This document shows positions 41,369 to 50,892 of a DNA stretch of 64,000 nucleotides, in pieces; position 1 is the stretch's first letter, and each line of letters starts with the position of its first letter. Where the stretch lies: NCBI GenBank assembly GCA_004379135.1, contig NBNI01000007.1, forward strand, positions 1,041,501-1,105,500, given 5' to 3'. The stretch comes from Acidimicrobiales bacterium mtb01. Lineage in GTDB: Bacteria; Actinomycetota; Acidimicrobiia; Acidimicrobiales; Ilumatobacteraceae. Below the pieces are notes generated by a model that made no database searches, was not told the DNA's origin, and was given only the letters and a program-made list of their open reading frames with translations. A program made the position numbers and the translations under genes.

Positions 41369-43646
41369 AGCCACTGCGAGCAGAACTCGGTGACCCACCG
41401 CGACGCCTCTCAATGCACGACGGCCAGCACCTGTTGATCGATCGACGACCTTGCTGGTCCCTTCGGCTGTCCGCGACCTTCACCAGCTGACCGCAGATGT
41501 CGCAGCGCACGTCTGTGGCCTGGACGTCTACTACCTGACGCCTCGGCGGTGGGTCTGGAGCGGTCATCGCGGGGGCCGGTGAGCGCTCGGCAACCGCGGC
41601 AGACGAGGAGGGACTCGGTCCCTTGCCTCCGCTCTCCGGCGGTGGCAACTGGGCGAGCGCAGCGGCGAGGGTCGCAGGATCGACCGGGCTCACGGGCTCG
41701 CTTGCCGGCAGGTCGGTCAAAGGGCACGTGCGAAGGTCGTCGGGAGGACGAGGGTTGCCGGTGTCGTCGAGCGGCACCAGCCCGGCCAACTGCTTCTCAT
41801 TCCACCAGCGCACGGCATCGAGGTGTATGGGCGGCAGTGTGCCGTGCAACAAGACGGCCTCCCCTGGATACATCTGACGCAGCGCGTTCGCCGGAGCGAA
41901 CTCCTCCCGCTGGACGCTCTGCGAAACGCTTCTCCGGCCCTGTCGCTCGCCGCCGAACAGCGACGGGATGTCGCGCGACGAACTCCATCGGGTCACGTAC
42001 TCATGCCCGAGCAGACTGGACAGGTAGCGCACTGTCGACAGGTCGTCGACGCCGGCGAAGAAGCACTTTGTGCGATGCCCGGAGAGGACCGCGTCGGCGA
42101 GCGTGTTGTAGCGGTGCTGCACCTGCGACAGGTTCTGCCAGCAGGTCACGAAGAAGGCACCGAGTCCAGCGATCGTCGACACCTCGGCAGGCAGCCAACC
42201 GAGCTCGAGCTGCCCGGCCTCGTCGATCACGAACAGCAGCGGCTTGTCGAGCCGGCGGCCGGCGATGTCCCACGAGTGGATGGTGTCCTTCAGGTCCGCC
42301 AGCAGCCCGCCCAGCACTGGCGACAGCCGTTCGAACTCCGGCTGCGACGCCGTGAGATAGAGCGTGTTCCCCTGGTCCGCTTCACCGCCGAGAAGCCACT
42401 CCAAGTCGATGTAGCGAGGCTGGAACGGAAAGGCATCCTCCGACGAGTAGGACGGCCGCGGCGAGTCGGTCGCCGAGTGCGCGACGGACGGCTCCAGCCA
42501 CGGGGCCAGCGCGAGTGCGGCGGTCGAGTAGATGCTCGACCGGATCTTGTGGTCCTCCTTCGCTACGCCGGCAAACGTCGTGGCTGCGTGGCGCGCCAGC
42601 AGCTTCACTTCGAGGGGCTGCTTCTGGTCGAGCCCCCGCCGGAGCAGCCCGTTGATCGTCGGCTCTGAAGCAACCGCCAGCACCGTGACCCAGGCCGCGA
42701 GCTGCTCCATCGACACCGGCCGGGCCGGCTTCCCCTCCGCCTCAGTCGTCAGCCTCGACAACCCGGCGACGCACATGAAGGCACCAAGCAGGTTCTCGCC
42801 ATGCTTCGCCCAGTATTCGGCGTTGCTCACGCCACTGCGGGGTATCGCCTGCGCAAGTGCCCGGCCTGTCCGGAGAGCACCTGACGACGTGACTGCGGCA
42901 TTGAGTGGCGTCCATCTCGCACTGGGCAGGTTCGTGGCAGCGCCTGGGTCGAAGACGGCGATCTCGCCCTTGCGCTCACGAACTGCGGCCGTGGAGTCGT
43001 AGAGGTCTCGCTTCACGGAGACGGCAACGACGGGACCGTCCCACGTGGCGATCGCCGACGTAGCGAGAGCAGTTTTGCCCGACCCGGTCGGGCCGATTAG
43101 TGCGACTGAGCCACGATTGCCCTGACGTCGCGCAGCCTTACCAGCGAGCGGATGACGAGTGCGGTCCTCGGTCGCGAGCAGCTGCCGGTGGCCGGCAAGT
43201 CGACCGAGCAGCATGCGTCCCGTCGGCGGCACGATGTCGTCCACGACGAGCGGGCCGATTTCGCCCGGAGTCGCTTGGCGGGCCTCCGTCTGTTGCCCGA
43301 ATCGACGGCGTTCCCGGGCGGTGCCATCGAGGCGTCTCCAGCACCAGACGACACCCGCCCCCGCACCGCTGGCGACGAGCACTGCCACCACCGTGCACAC
43401 CCAGTAGAGCCAGTCGGCGGGTAAGCCGACTGCGGCCGCGCCCCATGCATCGGCCGGGTGGGACCCAGATGCGAGCCGCCACCCGACGCGCATCCACAGG
43501 TCGAGCCCGCCGTGAACGCTGCCGCCGGTGAACAGCACCGAGAGCCAGGCACCGAGCCAAACCGAGAAGCCGCTGCCGATGACCGCGAGGCCGAGCCCGA
43601 TCAGTGCCAGTTCTCCCCCGGCCCCTGGCTCTCGCTCGCTCGTCAC
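41367..43646 (-). CDS. Type IV coupling ATPase (VirD4/TraG family)
   Basis: 759 aa from GTG 43646 (GTGA overlap with the gene upstream). Two or three N-terminal membrane helices (ELALIGLGLAVIGSGFSVWL, WLYWVCTVVAVLVASGAGAG). Walker A IGPTGSGKTALA and Walker B LLFVIDEAGQLELG. The C-terminus has a CxxC...C zinc-like tail (VRCDICGQLV). It docks the relaxase-DNA complex to the secretion channel at the inner membrane. First in distance from the relaxase but part of the minus-strand transfer operon. Confidence 0.88.
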   Translation of the reverse strand: MTSEREPGAGGELALIGLGLAVIGSGFSVWLGAWLSVLFTGGSVHGGLDLWMRVGWRLASGSHPADAWGAAAVGLPADWLYWVCTVVAVLVASGAGAGVVWCWRRLDGTARERRRFGQQTEARQATPGEIGPLVVDDIVPPTGRMLLGRLAGHRQLLATEDRTRHPLAGKAARRQGNRGSVALIGPTGSGKTALATSAIATWDGPVVAVSVKRDLYDSTAAVRERKGEIAVFDPGAATNLPSARWTPLNAAVTSSGALRTGRALAQAIPRSGVSNAEYWAKHGENLLGAFMCVAGLSRLTTEAEGKPARPVSMEQLAAWVTVLAVASEPTINGLLRRGLDQKQPLEVKLLARHAATTFAGVAKEDHKIRSSIYSTAALALAPWLEPSVAHSATDSPRPSYSSEDAFPFQPRYIDLEWLLGGEADQGNTLYLTASQPEFERLSPVLGGLLADLKDTIHSWDIAGRRLDKPLLFVIDEAGQLELGWLPAEVSTIAGLGAFFVTCWQNLSQVQHRYNTLADAVLSGHRTKCFFAGVDDLSTVRYLSSLLGHEYVTRWSSSRDIPSLFGGERQGRRSVSQSVQREEFAPANALRQMYPGEAVLLHGTLPPIHLDAVRWWNEKQLAGLVPLDDTGNPRPPDDLRTCPLTDLPASEPVSPVDPATLAAALAQLPPPESGGKGPSPSSSAAVAERSPAPAMTAPDPPPRRQVVDVQATDVRCDICGQLVKVADSRRDQQGRRSINRCWPSCIERRRGGSPSSARSG

Positions 43647-44107
43647 CGAGGTTCTCCCCGCCGATCGGCTGCGGCCTGCATGAGCTCGACCAGCGCCTCG
43701 ACCGGAGGGTCGAGCTGATCGAGGCGAAGCTCGTCGACGACCGCCTGGGCGTCGGCCACTGCATCGGCCGGATGCGGGTATGGACCGGCAATAATCAGCG
43801 CGAGATCGGTGGCGTGATCGAGCCACCCGTACCAACGATGAGTGCCTGCCTCAATCGGCGCGCCGGCCGGGTCGTGCGTGGTGATGCCGAACTCGATGAC
43901 ATCACCCACCGACAACGTCATCGGGATCCGCCAGCCACGCTCACCCTCCTCCCAATCGAGTGCGGAGAAGCCGTCGTAACACAGCGCATCGGGCCAGAGC
44001 GTGGCAACCCATCGCCACGCGATCCGGTTCGGCGGAATCGGAAGGTCCGGCCAATCGATGAGGCACCCGCCGGCATGGCGGAACACCCACTCCCCGACCG
44101 CGGTCAC
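43643..44107 (-). CDS. 154-aa hypothetical transfer-operon protein
   Basis: Starts at GTG 44107 in a GTGA overlap with the SSB-like gene, and overlaps the coupling-protein gene downstream in the same way. No known domain. Trp/Gly-rich first half (GGCLIDWPDLPIPPNRIAWRW), then a helical tail. Found only by its tight coupling between ssb and the coupling protein, so probably used in DNA transfer. Confidence 0.6.
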   Translation of the reverse strand: MTAVGEWVFRHAGGCLIDWPDLPIPPNRIAWRWVATLWPDALCYDGFSALDWEEGERGWRIPMTLSVGDVIEFGITTHDPAGAPIEAGTHRWYGWLDHATDLALIIAGPYPHPADAVADAQAVVDELRLDQLDPPVEALVELMQAAADRRGEPR

Positions 44108-44436
44108 GGTGCCACCTCATCCATCTGGGCCCCCGGCGTCTCGTGCGTCGGCCGGTCGAGGAAGGTGACGGCCGTAGCCCGGCTGAACCAACGAGTCGCC
44201 CTTTCACCTGCCCGTGTCACGTACTCCTCGCAGAGCAGCTGACCGCTGACCGCCACATGTCGACCAGATGTGAGGTGCTGCGCACATCGACCGGCGAGCT
44301 GTCCCCAGGTCTGGACGACGATCCACAGCCGGGGCCTCGAGTCGACGGCGAGACGGAACTCGCAGACCACACCCTTGTTGGTGTCGCGCCGGACCGGATC
44401 GGCCGCGAGAACTCCTGTGAGGCTCAATACGTTCAT
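44104..44436 (-). CDS. ssb: Single-stranded DNA-binding protein (SSB-like)
   Basis: 110 aa from ATG 44436. OB-fold pattern of SSB: NVLSLTGVLAADPVRRDTNK, FRLAVDSRP, TWGQLAGRCAQHLTSGRHVAVSGQL. It is short and ends without the acidic DDDIPF-type tail, so it may not recruit host partners. Likely coats transferred single strands, next to a primase and coupling protein in the transfer operon. Confidence 0.75.
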   Translation of the reverse strand: MNVLSLTGVLAADPVRRDTNKGVVCEFRLAVDSRPRLWIVVQTWGQLAGRCAQHLTSGRHVAVSGQLLCEEYVTRAGERATRWFSRATAVTFLDRPTHETPGAQMDEVAP

Positions 44437-44549
44437 GGCAGCCCCCTCCACATCTGTGAGTGCAGGATGGGGGGCGCTTGATCGGAGCACCTCGAACCGT
44501 TGGGCTTCACGCTACCGCGCAGGTGTCCAGGCATGTCGTCCATCCCCTT

Positions 44550-45656
44550 TCACAGGTCGACCCCGTCGAGCTCCGGACGATCGGCTGACGCTGTGAGCGA
44601 TGCACGCCGGAGGCATTCGTCGATCGTCTGGTCCCAGGTCGAATCAGCGAGCGCCCAGGCGTTCAAGTCGAGGCCATCGGGCGGAGTGATCGAGCGAGCG
44701 TCCACCTGTTGCTGGTCGAGCAGCTCCGCGAGCGTGGCGGTCAAGCGGCGACCGGCTTCGTCGGGGTCGGCGGCGATTGCGATCGCGAGGCCATGGTTGG
44801 CGGCGTAGTTCGCCAGGCGAGCAGCTACTGACTCGTCAGGGGTCTGCGCACCGAGCAGAGCGACCGCACGGAAGCCGGCCTGGCTCGCAGTGAGCGCGTC
44901 GGGAAGCCCCTCGCACACCAGGAGCGTGCTGCAGCGCTCTCCGTTCGGCACTGGATACGCGAGGCGCGGGTGCGGCGCGATTGCCGCCGATGGGTTGTCG
45001 TACTTGCGTCCCGTGGAGTCGGGATCGAGATACCGGACCTGGACGTACGCGGCGCGACCTGTGGGATCGAGCGCGGGCATGACGGCGGCGAGCCCCGCCC
45101 CGTATGGCAGCCCACGATCTCGGCGCATCACCCGTCTCCCCGGATCGGCGCCGAGCCTGTTGGCGATGATCGTGTCGTCATTCAGCCCGCGGGCGTGTAG
45201 CCACTCACGAACCTCGCGGCCCTGGGGCCCACGAAGGACGCTCTCGCAGACCCTTACGTAGCGCTCGACCATCGGGCTCGGCTCGACCGCCGCCACCGTT
45301 GGCCGCGTGCGCTTGATCGGGATCGGCGGTAGCGGTCTGTCGGGGATGAGCCCGGCTCGCGTCGCCAGCCAGTCGATGGCGTCGAGCCGATCGCAATGTC
45401 GAACGCTGGCGACCAGGTCGACAGCGTCACCCCGATGGTCGGCCGACCAGCATCGCCAGCGCTCGTGCCCGTGTCGGTCGCGAAACATCGTCACGGAGGC
45501 GCGGTGGTCGTCGTGGTCGGCGACTGGGCAGTGCCACTTCCTGCCCGGACCTGAGCGGCCCGAGGGCTCCGCAAGCTCGTCGAGCAAGGCAGCGAGGTCG
45601 GTGCGATCGAGCACGTCGCCGATCGACCATCGGGAGCGAAGGTCACGCTGGCCCAT
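44550..45656 (-). CDS. DnaG-type primase (CHC2 zinc finger and Toprim)
   Basis: 368 aa from ATG 45656; the VirB4-like gene upstream overlaps it by 14 bases. Zinc-binding segment WHCPVADHDDHRASV, WRCWSADHRGDAVDL in the CHC2 position; Toprim with LLVCEGLPDALT and the DxD of IAADPDEAGRR. Lacks a DnaB-binding C-terminal domain. Such primases prime complementary-strand synthesis of conjugatively transferred DNA. Confidence 0.82.
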   Translation of the reverse strand: MGQRDLRSRWSIGDVLDRTDLAALLDELAEPSGRSGPGRKWHCPVADHDDHRASVTMFRDRHGHERWRCWSADHRGDAVDLVASVRHCDRLDAIDWLATRAGLIPDRPLPPIPIKRTRPTVAAVEPSPMVERYVRVCESVLRGPQGREVREWLHARGLNDDTIIANRLGADPGRRVMRRDRGLPYGAGLAAVMPALDPTGRAAYVQVRYLDPDSTGRKYDNPSAAIAPHPRLAYPVPNGERCSTLLVCEGLPDALTASQAGFRAVALLGAQTPDESVAARLANYAANHGLAIAIAADPDEAGRRLTATLAELLDQQQVDARSITPPDGLDLNAWALADSTWDQTIDECLRRASLTASADRPELDGVDL

Positions 45657-47049
45657 CGCCTTGATCCACCATCGCCTGGTCGGTGTCGAACAGCCGCCGT
45701 TCGTTCGCGGTGAGCACCGTGTGCACGACGGCTGACCTCGAGCCCACACGCCAGATGCCGCGGCCCTGCACGAGCTGTCCGAGCCAGTCACGTTCGCGTT
45801 CGGTGAGATCGAACATCTCGGCTGCGAGCGCCACCTGTTCCGGCGGCTGGCGCAGCAGTACGCGCGTCTGGATGTCGGACAGCAGCCCCGCCGCGATCTT
45901 GGCTGCTGCCGTGCCGTCGTCGGCCTGAGCGGTCAGGTCGGACGGACGATGGCAGACGAGGACCGTTGCCACCCCGTAGGTGCGCGAGAGCTTCAGCGAC
46001 GACTGGAAATAGCCGGCACCGTGGCGGACCGCCGCCCATGCTTCGTCGATCACTTGCACCGAGCGGCGCTCCGGCCGGCCACGCAGGGCACCCGTCAACC
46101 AGTGCGTCGCAGCCACCATCACCAATGGCAGCGCCTCGGCGTTCCCGTACACCGTGGACAGGTCGAGGACCATGCCGTTCCCGTTGTCCCAGTCGATCGA
46201 GACCGTGGTGGGACCATCGAACATGCCTCGCAATGTGCGACTGCAGAGCTTGTCGAGAGCGAAGGTCACCGGTGCCGTCGCCCGGGCGAGTTCGAGCGGC
46301 GAGTGTCGAGAGAGGCGTACGAGTTCGTCGGGAGGGTCGAGGATCTCGGCGCAGAGATCGCGAAGCGTGAAGGGCGCTGGGCTCTGCGAACGCCGTTCGA
46401 TCGCCCATCCGAGGACGGCGTCCTCGAGTGGAGAGAGCTCGCGACCCAGCACGCCGACGACGAGTTGCGCAGCGAGGTTCTGACGGGCGATCACGCTGCC
46501 GTCCTGATCGCCGCCTCCAGCGTCCATCGGGTTGACTCGATCGGTGCCGCCGGGATGAAGGCGCACCACGGTGAGCCCGAGATCGTGAGCGAGAGCGGTG
46601 TACTCGCCCTTCGGGTCCACGATCGCCAGATAGCGCCCGGCGCCGTAGACCGCCTTCAGCCGGCGCACGAGTGCCTTGACCGTGGCCGACTTCCCGAAGC
46701 CGACGGAACCCATGACGATCATGTTTGGGTTCGTCAGGTGACCCTGGGCGTAGAACTCGAACGGGTCGAAGTAGAAGCCACCCATGCCGGCCGTGACGTT
46801 GGCGCCCATGAGCACTCCGCGCTCACCGAACGATGCATCGGCATGGAACGGATAGACGGAGCAGAGGTGCGCCATCGTCGAACGGGCCCAGTCACCGGGG
46901 ATGCCACCGCGGCCGAGGAGCACTCCGGGAGGTCGCACGTCCGAATGGGGACGCGGATGGGGACGCTCACTGCGTTGGGCCAATGCGCGGGCATGCCGTT
47001 GGCGAGCCTGCTCGGATGGCAGGGGTCGCACGTCGTTGTGGCGCCTCAT
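45643..47049 (-). CDS. VirB4/TraC-like conjugation ATPase
   Basis: 468 aa from ATG 47049 (ATGA overlap upstream). Walker A GSVGFGKSATVKAL (~125), YLAIVDPKGEYTAL, Walker B VQVIDEAWAAVRHG, and VLLRQPPEQVALAAE. This is the motor-domain half of VirB4; the N-terminal half seems to be encoded by the upstream gene (SCO6880-like), so the VirB4 function is split in two. Energises channel assembly and DNA transport. Confidence 0.8.
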   Translation of the reverse strand: MRRHNDVRPLPSEQARQRHARALAQRSERPHPRPHSDVRPPGVLLGRGGIPGDWARSTMAHLCSVYPFHADASFGERGVLMGANVTAGMGGFYFDPFEFYAQGHLTNPNMIVMGSVGFGKSATVKALVRRLKAVYGAGRYLAIVDPKGEYTALAHDLGLTVVRLHPGGTDRVNPMDAGGGDQDGSVIARQNLAAQLVVGVLGRELSPLEDAVLGWAIERRSQSPAPFTLRDLCAEILDPPDELVRLSRHSPLELARATAPVTFALDKLCSRTLRGMFDGPTTVSIDWDNGNGMVLDLSTVYGNAEALPLVMVAATHWLTGALRGRPERRSVQVIDEAWAAVRHGAGYFQSSLKLSRTYGVATVLVCHRPSDLTAQADDGTAAAKIAAGLLSDIQTRVLLRQPPEQVALAAEMFDLTERERDWLGQLVQGRGIWRVGSRSAVVHTVLTANERRLFDTDQAMVDQGDGPA

Positions 47050-48527
47050 GACCGCGTCCCCGTAGTGAACGATCGTCCCAAGGGCAGCGAAGCGACCCAC
47101 CCTTCTGCCTGACGTGCCGCGAGCGGTCGTAGGTCGAGCATCGACTGTGCAGCCGCTTGCTCGACACGAGCGCACGCATCGTCCAGCTCATCCATGCTGC
47201 TCGCCACCACAGTGACGAGCGCTACGTGTCGGAACTCGGGGTGACCCTCGGCAAGCTCACGCTCGCGCGTCTCGACGTCGGCCTGTCGCCGACGCTCGCG
47301 TGCAGTCAGTCTGAAGCCGTGACGTTCCTTCTGAGCATGGTCCGCCTCGATGGAGGTGAGTTGCCGGTTGGCGTCTGCAGCAGCACGCTGAAGGGGCACT
47401 GGCTCGAGCACCACCGTGACGATGCGAGTTGCACCATCACCGGCGAGCAGTGGTGCCAGCCAGTCCGCTCCAACAGGCAGCATGGGCCAGCCTGCGACCC
47501 GGAAGGAACGGTGCTTCGAGCCGTCGACGGACACGACGTCCCAGCGAGGTTCGACGGCCATCGGACCCCACTCGATCTGCCCTCTGCGGGCGGCCGCCGC
47601 CAACGATCGCCGGATGGTCGACAACTGCGCCGATCGAGACGGATCGGATCGAAGGCGTATCGCCGTCGACAGGTCGAGTGCATCCAGTGGACCGGGCACC
47701 TGGAGACCCGCCGATTCCAGTCTCGACGCCAGCAACCTGGCCTCGTCCGCGAGTGTCTCGATCGCGGCTTCCACCGGCTCACGCCTCCGGGTGCGGACTC
47801 GACGGATCTCGACCGTCAGTGTCAGCAGCACCTCGTGCGCAATCGTGAACGGGTCCTGGAGATCGAGCAGTTGTTGGTAGTCCTTGCTCGCCGCCGACGT
47901 CGTCGACTGTGCGAGGCCGTCCAGGAACTCCCGGTGGCCGCACACTCCGATCGGATGCGCCCACTCCTGCCACGTGATGCGGCTCACCGCACACTGCGCT
48001 CGGGCCAGCGGGCCGAGGGCGGCTCCCCAGCCGGCTATCAATCCGTCCTGCTCGCGCAGCGAGGCGACGGGAAAGCCGGCGCCGGTCGCCTGCAGCACCA
48101 TCGAGACCGAGCCAGATCGTTGGTCGTGCACGACGGCGACACTCCGGCGCGCGGCCTGCCAGTCGACCGGTACGTCGAGCACCGCAAGCCCCGCCAGCGG
48201 CTGCGGCAAGTCGTCATCGAAGCCTGGGCCAGCGCCGAGGAGCGAGGCCTTCACCCACGGGCTGCGACCCCGTCTCCGGGTCCACCACAGGCGGAGGCCG
48301 GGAGCTGCGACATCGAATAGCGGAGCTCGACGCCAGCGACCGAACGCGAGGCCGAGGCCAACAACAGGACCGACGACGCCGACGACTGCGAGACCCGCCA
48401 TCAAGGAGAGGGTGAGCCACAGCACGCCGATGACGAGCGGTATCGACTGTCGCAGTGACAACCCGAGAAGCAGCGACGCACGAGCCGGGTCGCCGAACCG
48501 ATAGCGCTCTGGTGCTGCGCCGTTCAC
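47046..48527 (-). CDS. SCO6880-family transfer protein (PrgI/VirB4-N-like)
   Basis: 493 aa. N-terminal PrgI-like pair of membrane helices (SIPLVIGVLWLTLSLMAGLAVVG) followed by a long region typical of the SCO6880 family: AVVHDQRSGSVSMVLQATG, QDGLIAGWGAALGPLARAQC, then a helical C-terminus. It has no Walker motifs. It is directly before the VirB4 motor gene, so the two probably form one functional unit at the membrane. Confidence 0.78.
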   Translation of the reverse strand: MNGAAPERYRFGDPARASLLLGLSLRQSIPLVIGVLWLTLSLMAGLAVVGVVGPVVGLGLAFGRWRRAPLFDVAAPGLRLWWTRRRGRSPWVKASLLGAGPGFDDDLPQPLAGLAVLDVPVDWQAARRSVAVVHDQRSGSVSMVLQATGAGFPVASLREQDGLIAGWGAALGPLARAQCAVSRITWQEWAHPIGVCGHREFLDGLAQSTTSAASKDYQQLLDLQDPFTIAHEVLLTLTVEIRRVRTRRREPVEAAIETLADEARLLASRLESAGLQVPGPLDALDLSTAIRLRSDPSRSAQLSTIRRSLAAAARRGQIEWGPMAVEPRWDVVSVDGSKHRSFRVAGWPMLPVGADWLAPLLAGDGATRIVTVVLEPVPLQRAAADANRQLTSIEADHAQKERHGFRLTARERRRQADVETRERELAEGHPEFRHVALVTVVASSMDELDDACARVEQAAAQSMLDLRPLAARQAEGWVASLPLGRSFTTGTRS

Positions 48528-49744
48528 GACTGCACCTCCTCATCCTCACGCTGTGGTGGCGGCGCTGCGGTCGCCCTCGGAGCCACCGATGGCCGGGCCG
48601 GACGTGTCCGCGCCGAAGCACCTGGGCGGCTCGCTCCGCCTCCAGTCGAGGCCACGCTTCCCGTTGCCGGGGATGTGCCTTGCGAACTCGACACACCGCC
48701 GGTGCCCGCTGCCGAGCTGGTACCACCACCTACCGAACCTGCCGACGAGACGTGCTGCGGCAGCGCCCGGGTTGCGGCCGATGCAGCCGCGCTTGCACCA
48801 AGCGACTTCACCATCAGGCCTGCCTGAGCGGCGGTCAGGCCCGCCCGTCCCCAGCCGCCGACGATCCCGGAGGACACCGCCGCACCCTCCACCGAGGGCA
48901 AGAGTCGGTAGATCACCCAGGGAGAGAGGCCTGCGATCGCGAAGCAAGCGAATCCTGAGATGAGCGTGCCGAGTGCGGCCGCGCCGTCCGTCGTTCCGTC
49001 CGCGCCGGGGGCGCCAGCGTTGGCGAGGAGCTTCACACCGACCACAAGCGTCACGGCGATCGCCGGCTTGGCGAGTACGAGTGCCACGGTCACGTGCACG
49101 AGTCGCCGTCCCGAGCCGCGCATCATCGGCGACACCGAGGACGACCAGACGATCGGCGCGAATGCCGCCACGAGGTAGAGCAGCGACGACCGCATGAAGA
49201 GCACCACGGTGGTCACGAGCAGTCCGATCATCCCGAACAGCAGGGCGAGTGGGCCGAGAAACGTGGTCGCCAGTCCACCAGCACTGCTCATCGTTCGAGC
49301 GAGGCCATCGAGCACGGTCTGAGCATCGGTACGGCCTGCCTGCCAAGCCACGTCGGACAGCACGTCAGCACCACGGATCAGTACGTCCATGACGGTCAAG
49401 GTCAGCGCCGACGCCACGATCGCCTTTGGACCTTCCTTGAGCGCATCGACGATCAACTCCGGACGACCACCGAAGCCGGCTTGGACAGCTGACGCGAGCA
49501 TCAGCGCGATCGTGATCCCGAGCGAGATGCCGGCGAGCGGACGTACCAGTCCCGTCTCGAACCAGGCTTCGCTGAGCCGAGGGGTGGTGGCCGTGTCCAG
49601 GACTCCCCACACCCACTCCATCAGCAGCAGGAGCCCGTTCGCGAACCAGGTGTAGATGCCTTGGATCACCTTGTCCCACGCCCAGCCGACAACGCCGCCG
49701 ATGGCATCACCGAAGAGGTCCAGCGGGTTCGGGAAGGGCCACAT
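48524..49744 (-). CDS. TrbL/VirB6-like polytopic membrane protein
   Basis: 406 aa, ATG 49744 in an ATGA overlap. At least six membrane helices: WVWGVLDTATTP region, ISLGITIALMLASAVQ, VVASALTLTVMDVLI, TTFLGPLALLFGMIGLLVTT and others. A Gly/Ser/Ala-rich tail follows. Family role is to form the inner-membrane channel of a type IV system. Consistent with its place between the VirB8-like and SCO6880-like genes. Confidence 0.8.
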   Translation of the reverse strand: MWPFPNPLDLFGDAIGGVVGWAWDKVIQGIYTWFANGLLLLMEWVWGVLDTATTPRLSEAWFETGLVRPLAGISLGITIALMLASAVQAGFGGRPELIVDALKEGPKAIVASALTLTVMDVLIRGADVLSDVAWQAGRTDAQTVLDGLARTMSSAGGLATTFLGPLALLFGMIGLLVTTVVLFMRSSLLYLVAAFAPIVWSSSVSPMMRGSGRRLVHVTVALVLAKPAIAVTLVVGVKLLANAGAPGADGTTDGAAALGTLISGFACFAIAGLSPWVIYRLLPSVEGAAVSSGIVGGWGRAGLTAAQAGLMVKSLGASAAASAATRALPQHVSSAGSVGGGTSSAAGTGGVSSSQGTSPATGSVASTGGGASRPGASARTRPARPSVAPRATAAPPPQREDEEVQS

Positions 49745-50391
49745 CAGCGCACCACCGACGGTGTCGCCGGCGGCCAGCCGAGCGGCTCGACGAACGCCTT
49801 GGCGTCATCGAAGGCGGCCTCCGCTGCAGGCGATGGCGTTGGCCCGGGCTCTGACGACCAATGGTCGACCAGCCAACGGCCGCCGACCTTCACCATGTCG
49901 AGCGTGACGGTTCGCCACACCTGGCGGCCAGGTCCGGTGCCAGGAACCGCCACGATCAAGACCGACCACACACTCACGCGCACACCGTCAGCACTGGCCT
50001 CGGCGCGCGCAGAGATCGGCTGTTCGACAACGTGAAGGTCGGCTGGGTCGACATCGCGCTCGCCGAGGTCGAGCAGCATTGCCGTGACCGCCTCCGAGGT
50101 CTCGTTCGCCAGTGTGGGCCCGTACGAGGGCGTGGTGAAGGACTCGATCAGCTCGCGACGGGAGATGAAGCCGGCACGGGCGACATCGTCGGTGAGTGCG
50201 ACGGCTGCCACGGCAGCGTCACGCGCGGCCTCAAGGTCATCCGCTGGTTGAGCAGAGGCCGACCGAGGCTCGCGCTGGTCGACCGTCGCGGTCGTGGTTT
50301 CGCCCGACTCGTGGGAGCCGGCGCGCGACACGACGACGCCGATCGCCGCTACGGCCGCGAGCACGGCGAGAAACACCGTGAGCCGACGCAC
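49744..50391 (-). CDS. VirB8-like transfer protein
   Basis: 215 aa from GTG 50391. One N-terminal membrane helix (LTVFLAVLAAVAAIGVVVS) and an extracytoplasmic domain with an NTF2-like pattern: SVWSVLIVAVPGTGPGRQVW, TVTLDMVKVGGRWLVDHW. Known VirB8/TcpC proteins scaffold the channel. Two bases separate it from the VirB2-like gene. Confidence 0.65.
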   Translation of the reverse strand: MRRLTVFLAVLAAVAAIGVVVSRAGSHESGETTTATVDQREPRSASAQPADDLEAARDAAVAAVALTDDVARAGFISRRELIESFTTPSYGPTLANETSEAVTAMLLDLGERDVDPADLHVVEQPISARAEASADGVRVSVWSVLIVAVPGTGPGRQVWRTVTLDMVKVGGRWLVDHWSSEPGPTPSPAAEAAFDDAKAFVEPLGWPPATPSVVR

Positions 50392-50393
50392 GG

Positions 50394-50771
50394 TCAACCG
50401 CCGGTCGCTGCGTACAGGGTCGTTGCGATGGTCCAGGCGAGGCCGGAGAGGATCGCCGCACCCATCCCGCCGAGCAGCCACTTGCGGCCGGCGGACGATG
50501 CCCCGTAGTTCGAGCCGAAGTGGCCGATTCCGGTGGTGATTGCACCGATGAGGAGGCCGGCCAGTGCCGCCGTGAGCCCACCCCACTTCAGCCAGCCGAG
50601 CACCTGACCCACGAGTTCGGCACCGGGGGCCGTGCCGTCTGCAGGTGGGTTCGGAATCGCCGCACCTGCCCAGGCCACGTGCGGCAGCGTCATCACGCAG
50701 AGCAAGCACGTCGCCGGGGCAACGGCCAGCAATCGAGCCTTCCGGCCGATCGCCAGAGTTCGTACGTCCAT
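50394..50771 (-). CDS. VirB2-like small membrane protein (pilin type)
   Basis: 125 aa from ATG 50771 with AGGAGG upstream. Signal peptide with Ala-x-Ala (LPHVAWAGA), then two hydrophobic segments (GGLTAALAGLLIGAITTGIG, LGGMGAAILSGLAWTIATTL). This is the VirB2/TrbC plan. First gene of the transfer operon, and divergent from a cell-wall hydrolase gene. Confidence 0.72.
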   Translation of the reverse strand: MDVRTLAIGRKARLLAVAPATCLLCVMTLPHVAWAGAAIPNPPADGTAPGAELVGQVLGWLKWGGLTAALAGLLIGAITTGIGHFGSNYGASSAGRKWLLGGMGAAILSGLAWTIATTLYAATGG

Positions 50772-50892
50772 CGAGTCCTCCTGATGTTCGATCCCGACCG
50801 ACCTGGCAGGGTTTCGACCACCAACGGACAGGCCCAGACCGCCGTGGATGAATCGCTCACCGGATGGACGTCACGCATGTCCGTTGGAGGTG

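Noticed and set aside
45949-47112. 387-aa plus-strand frame opposite the VirB4-like gene
   Set aside because: Asp/His/Arg-rich antisense composition; no domain; the minus-strand ATPase motifs are clear.
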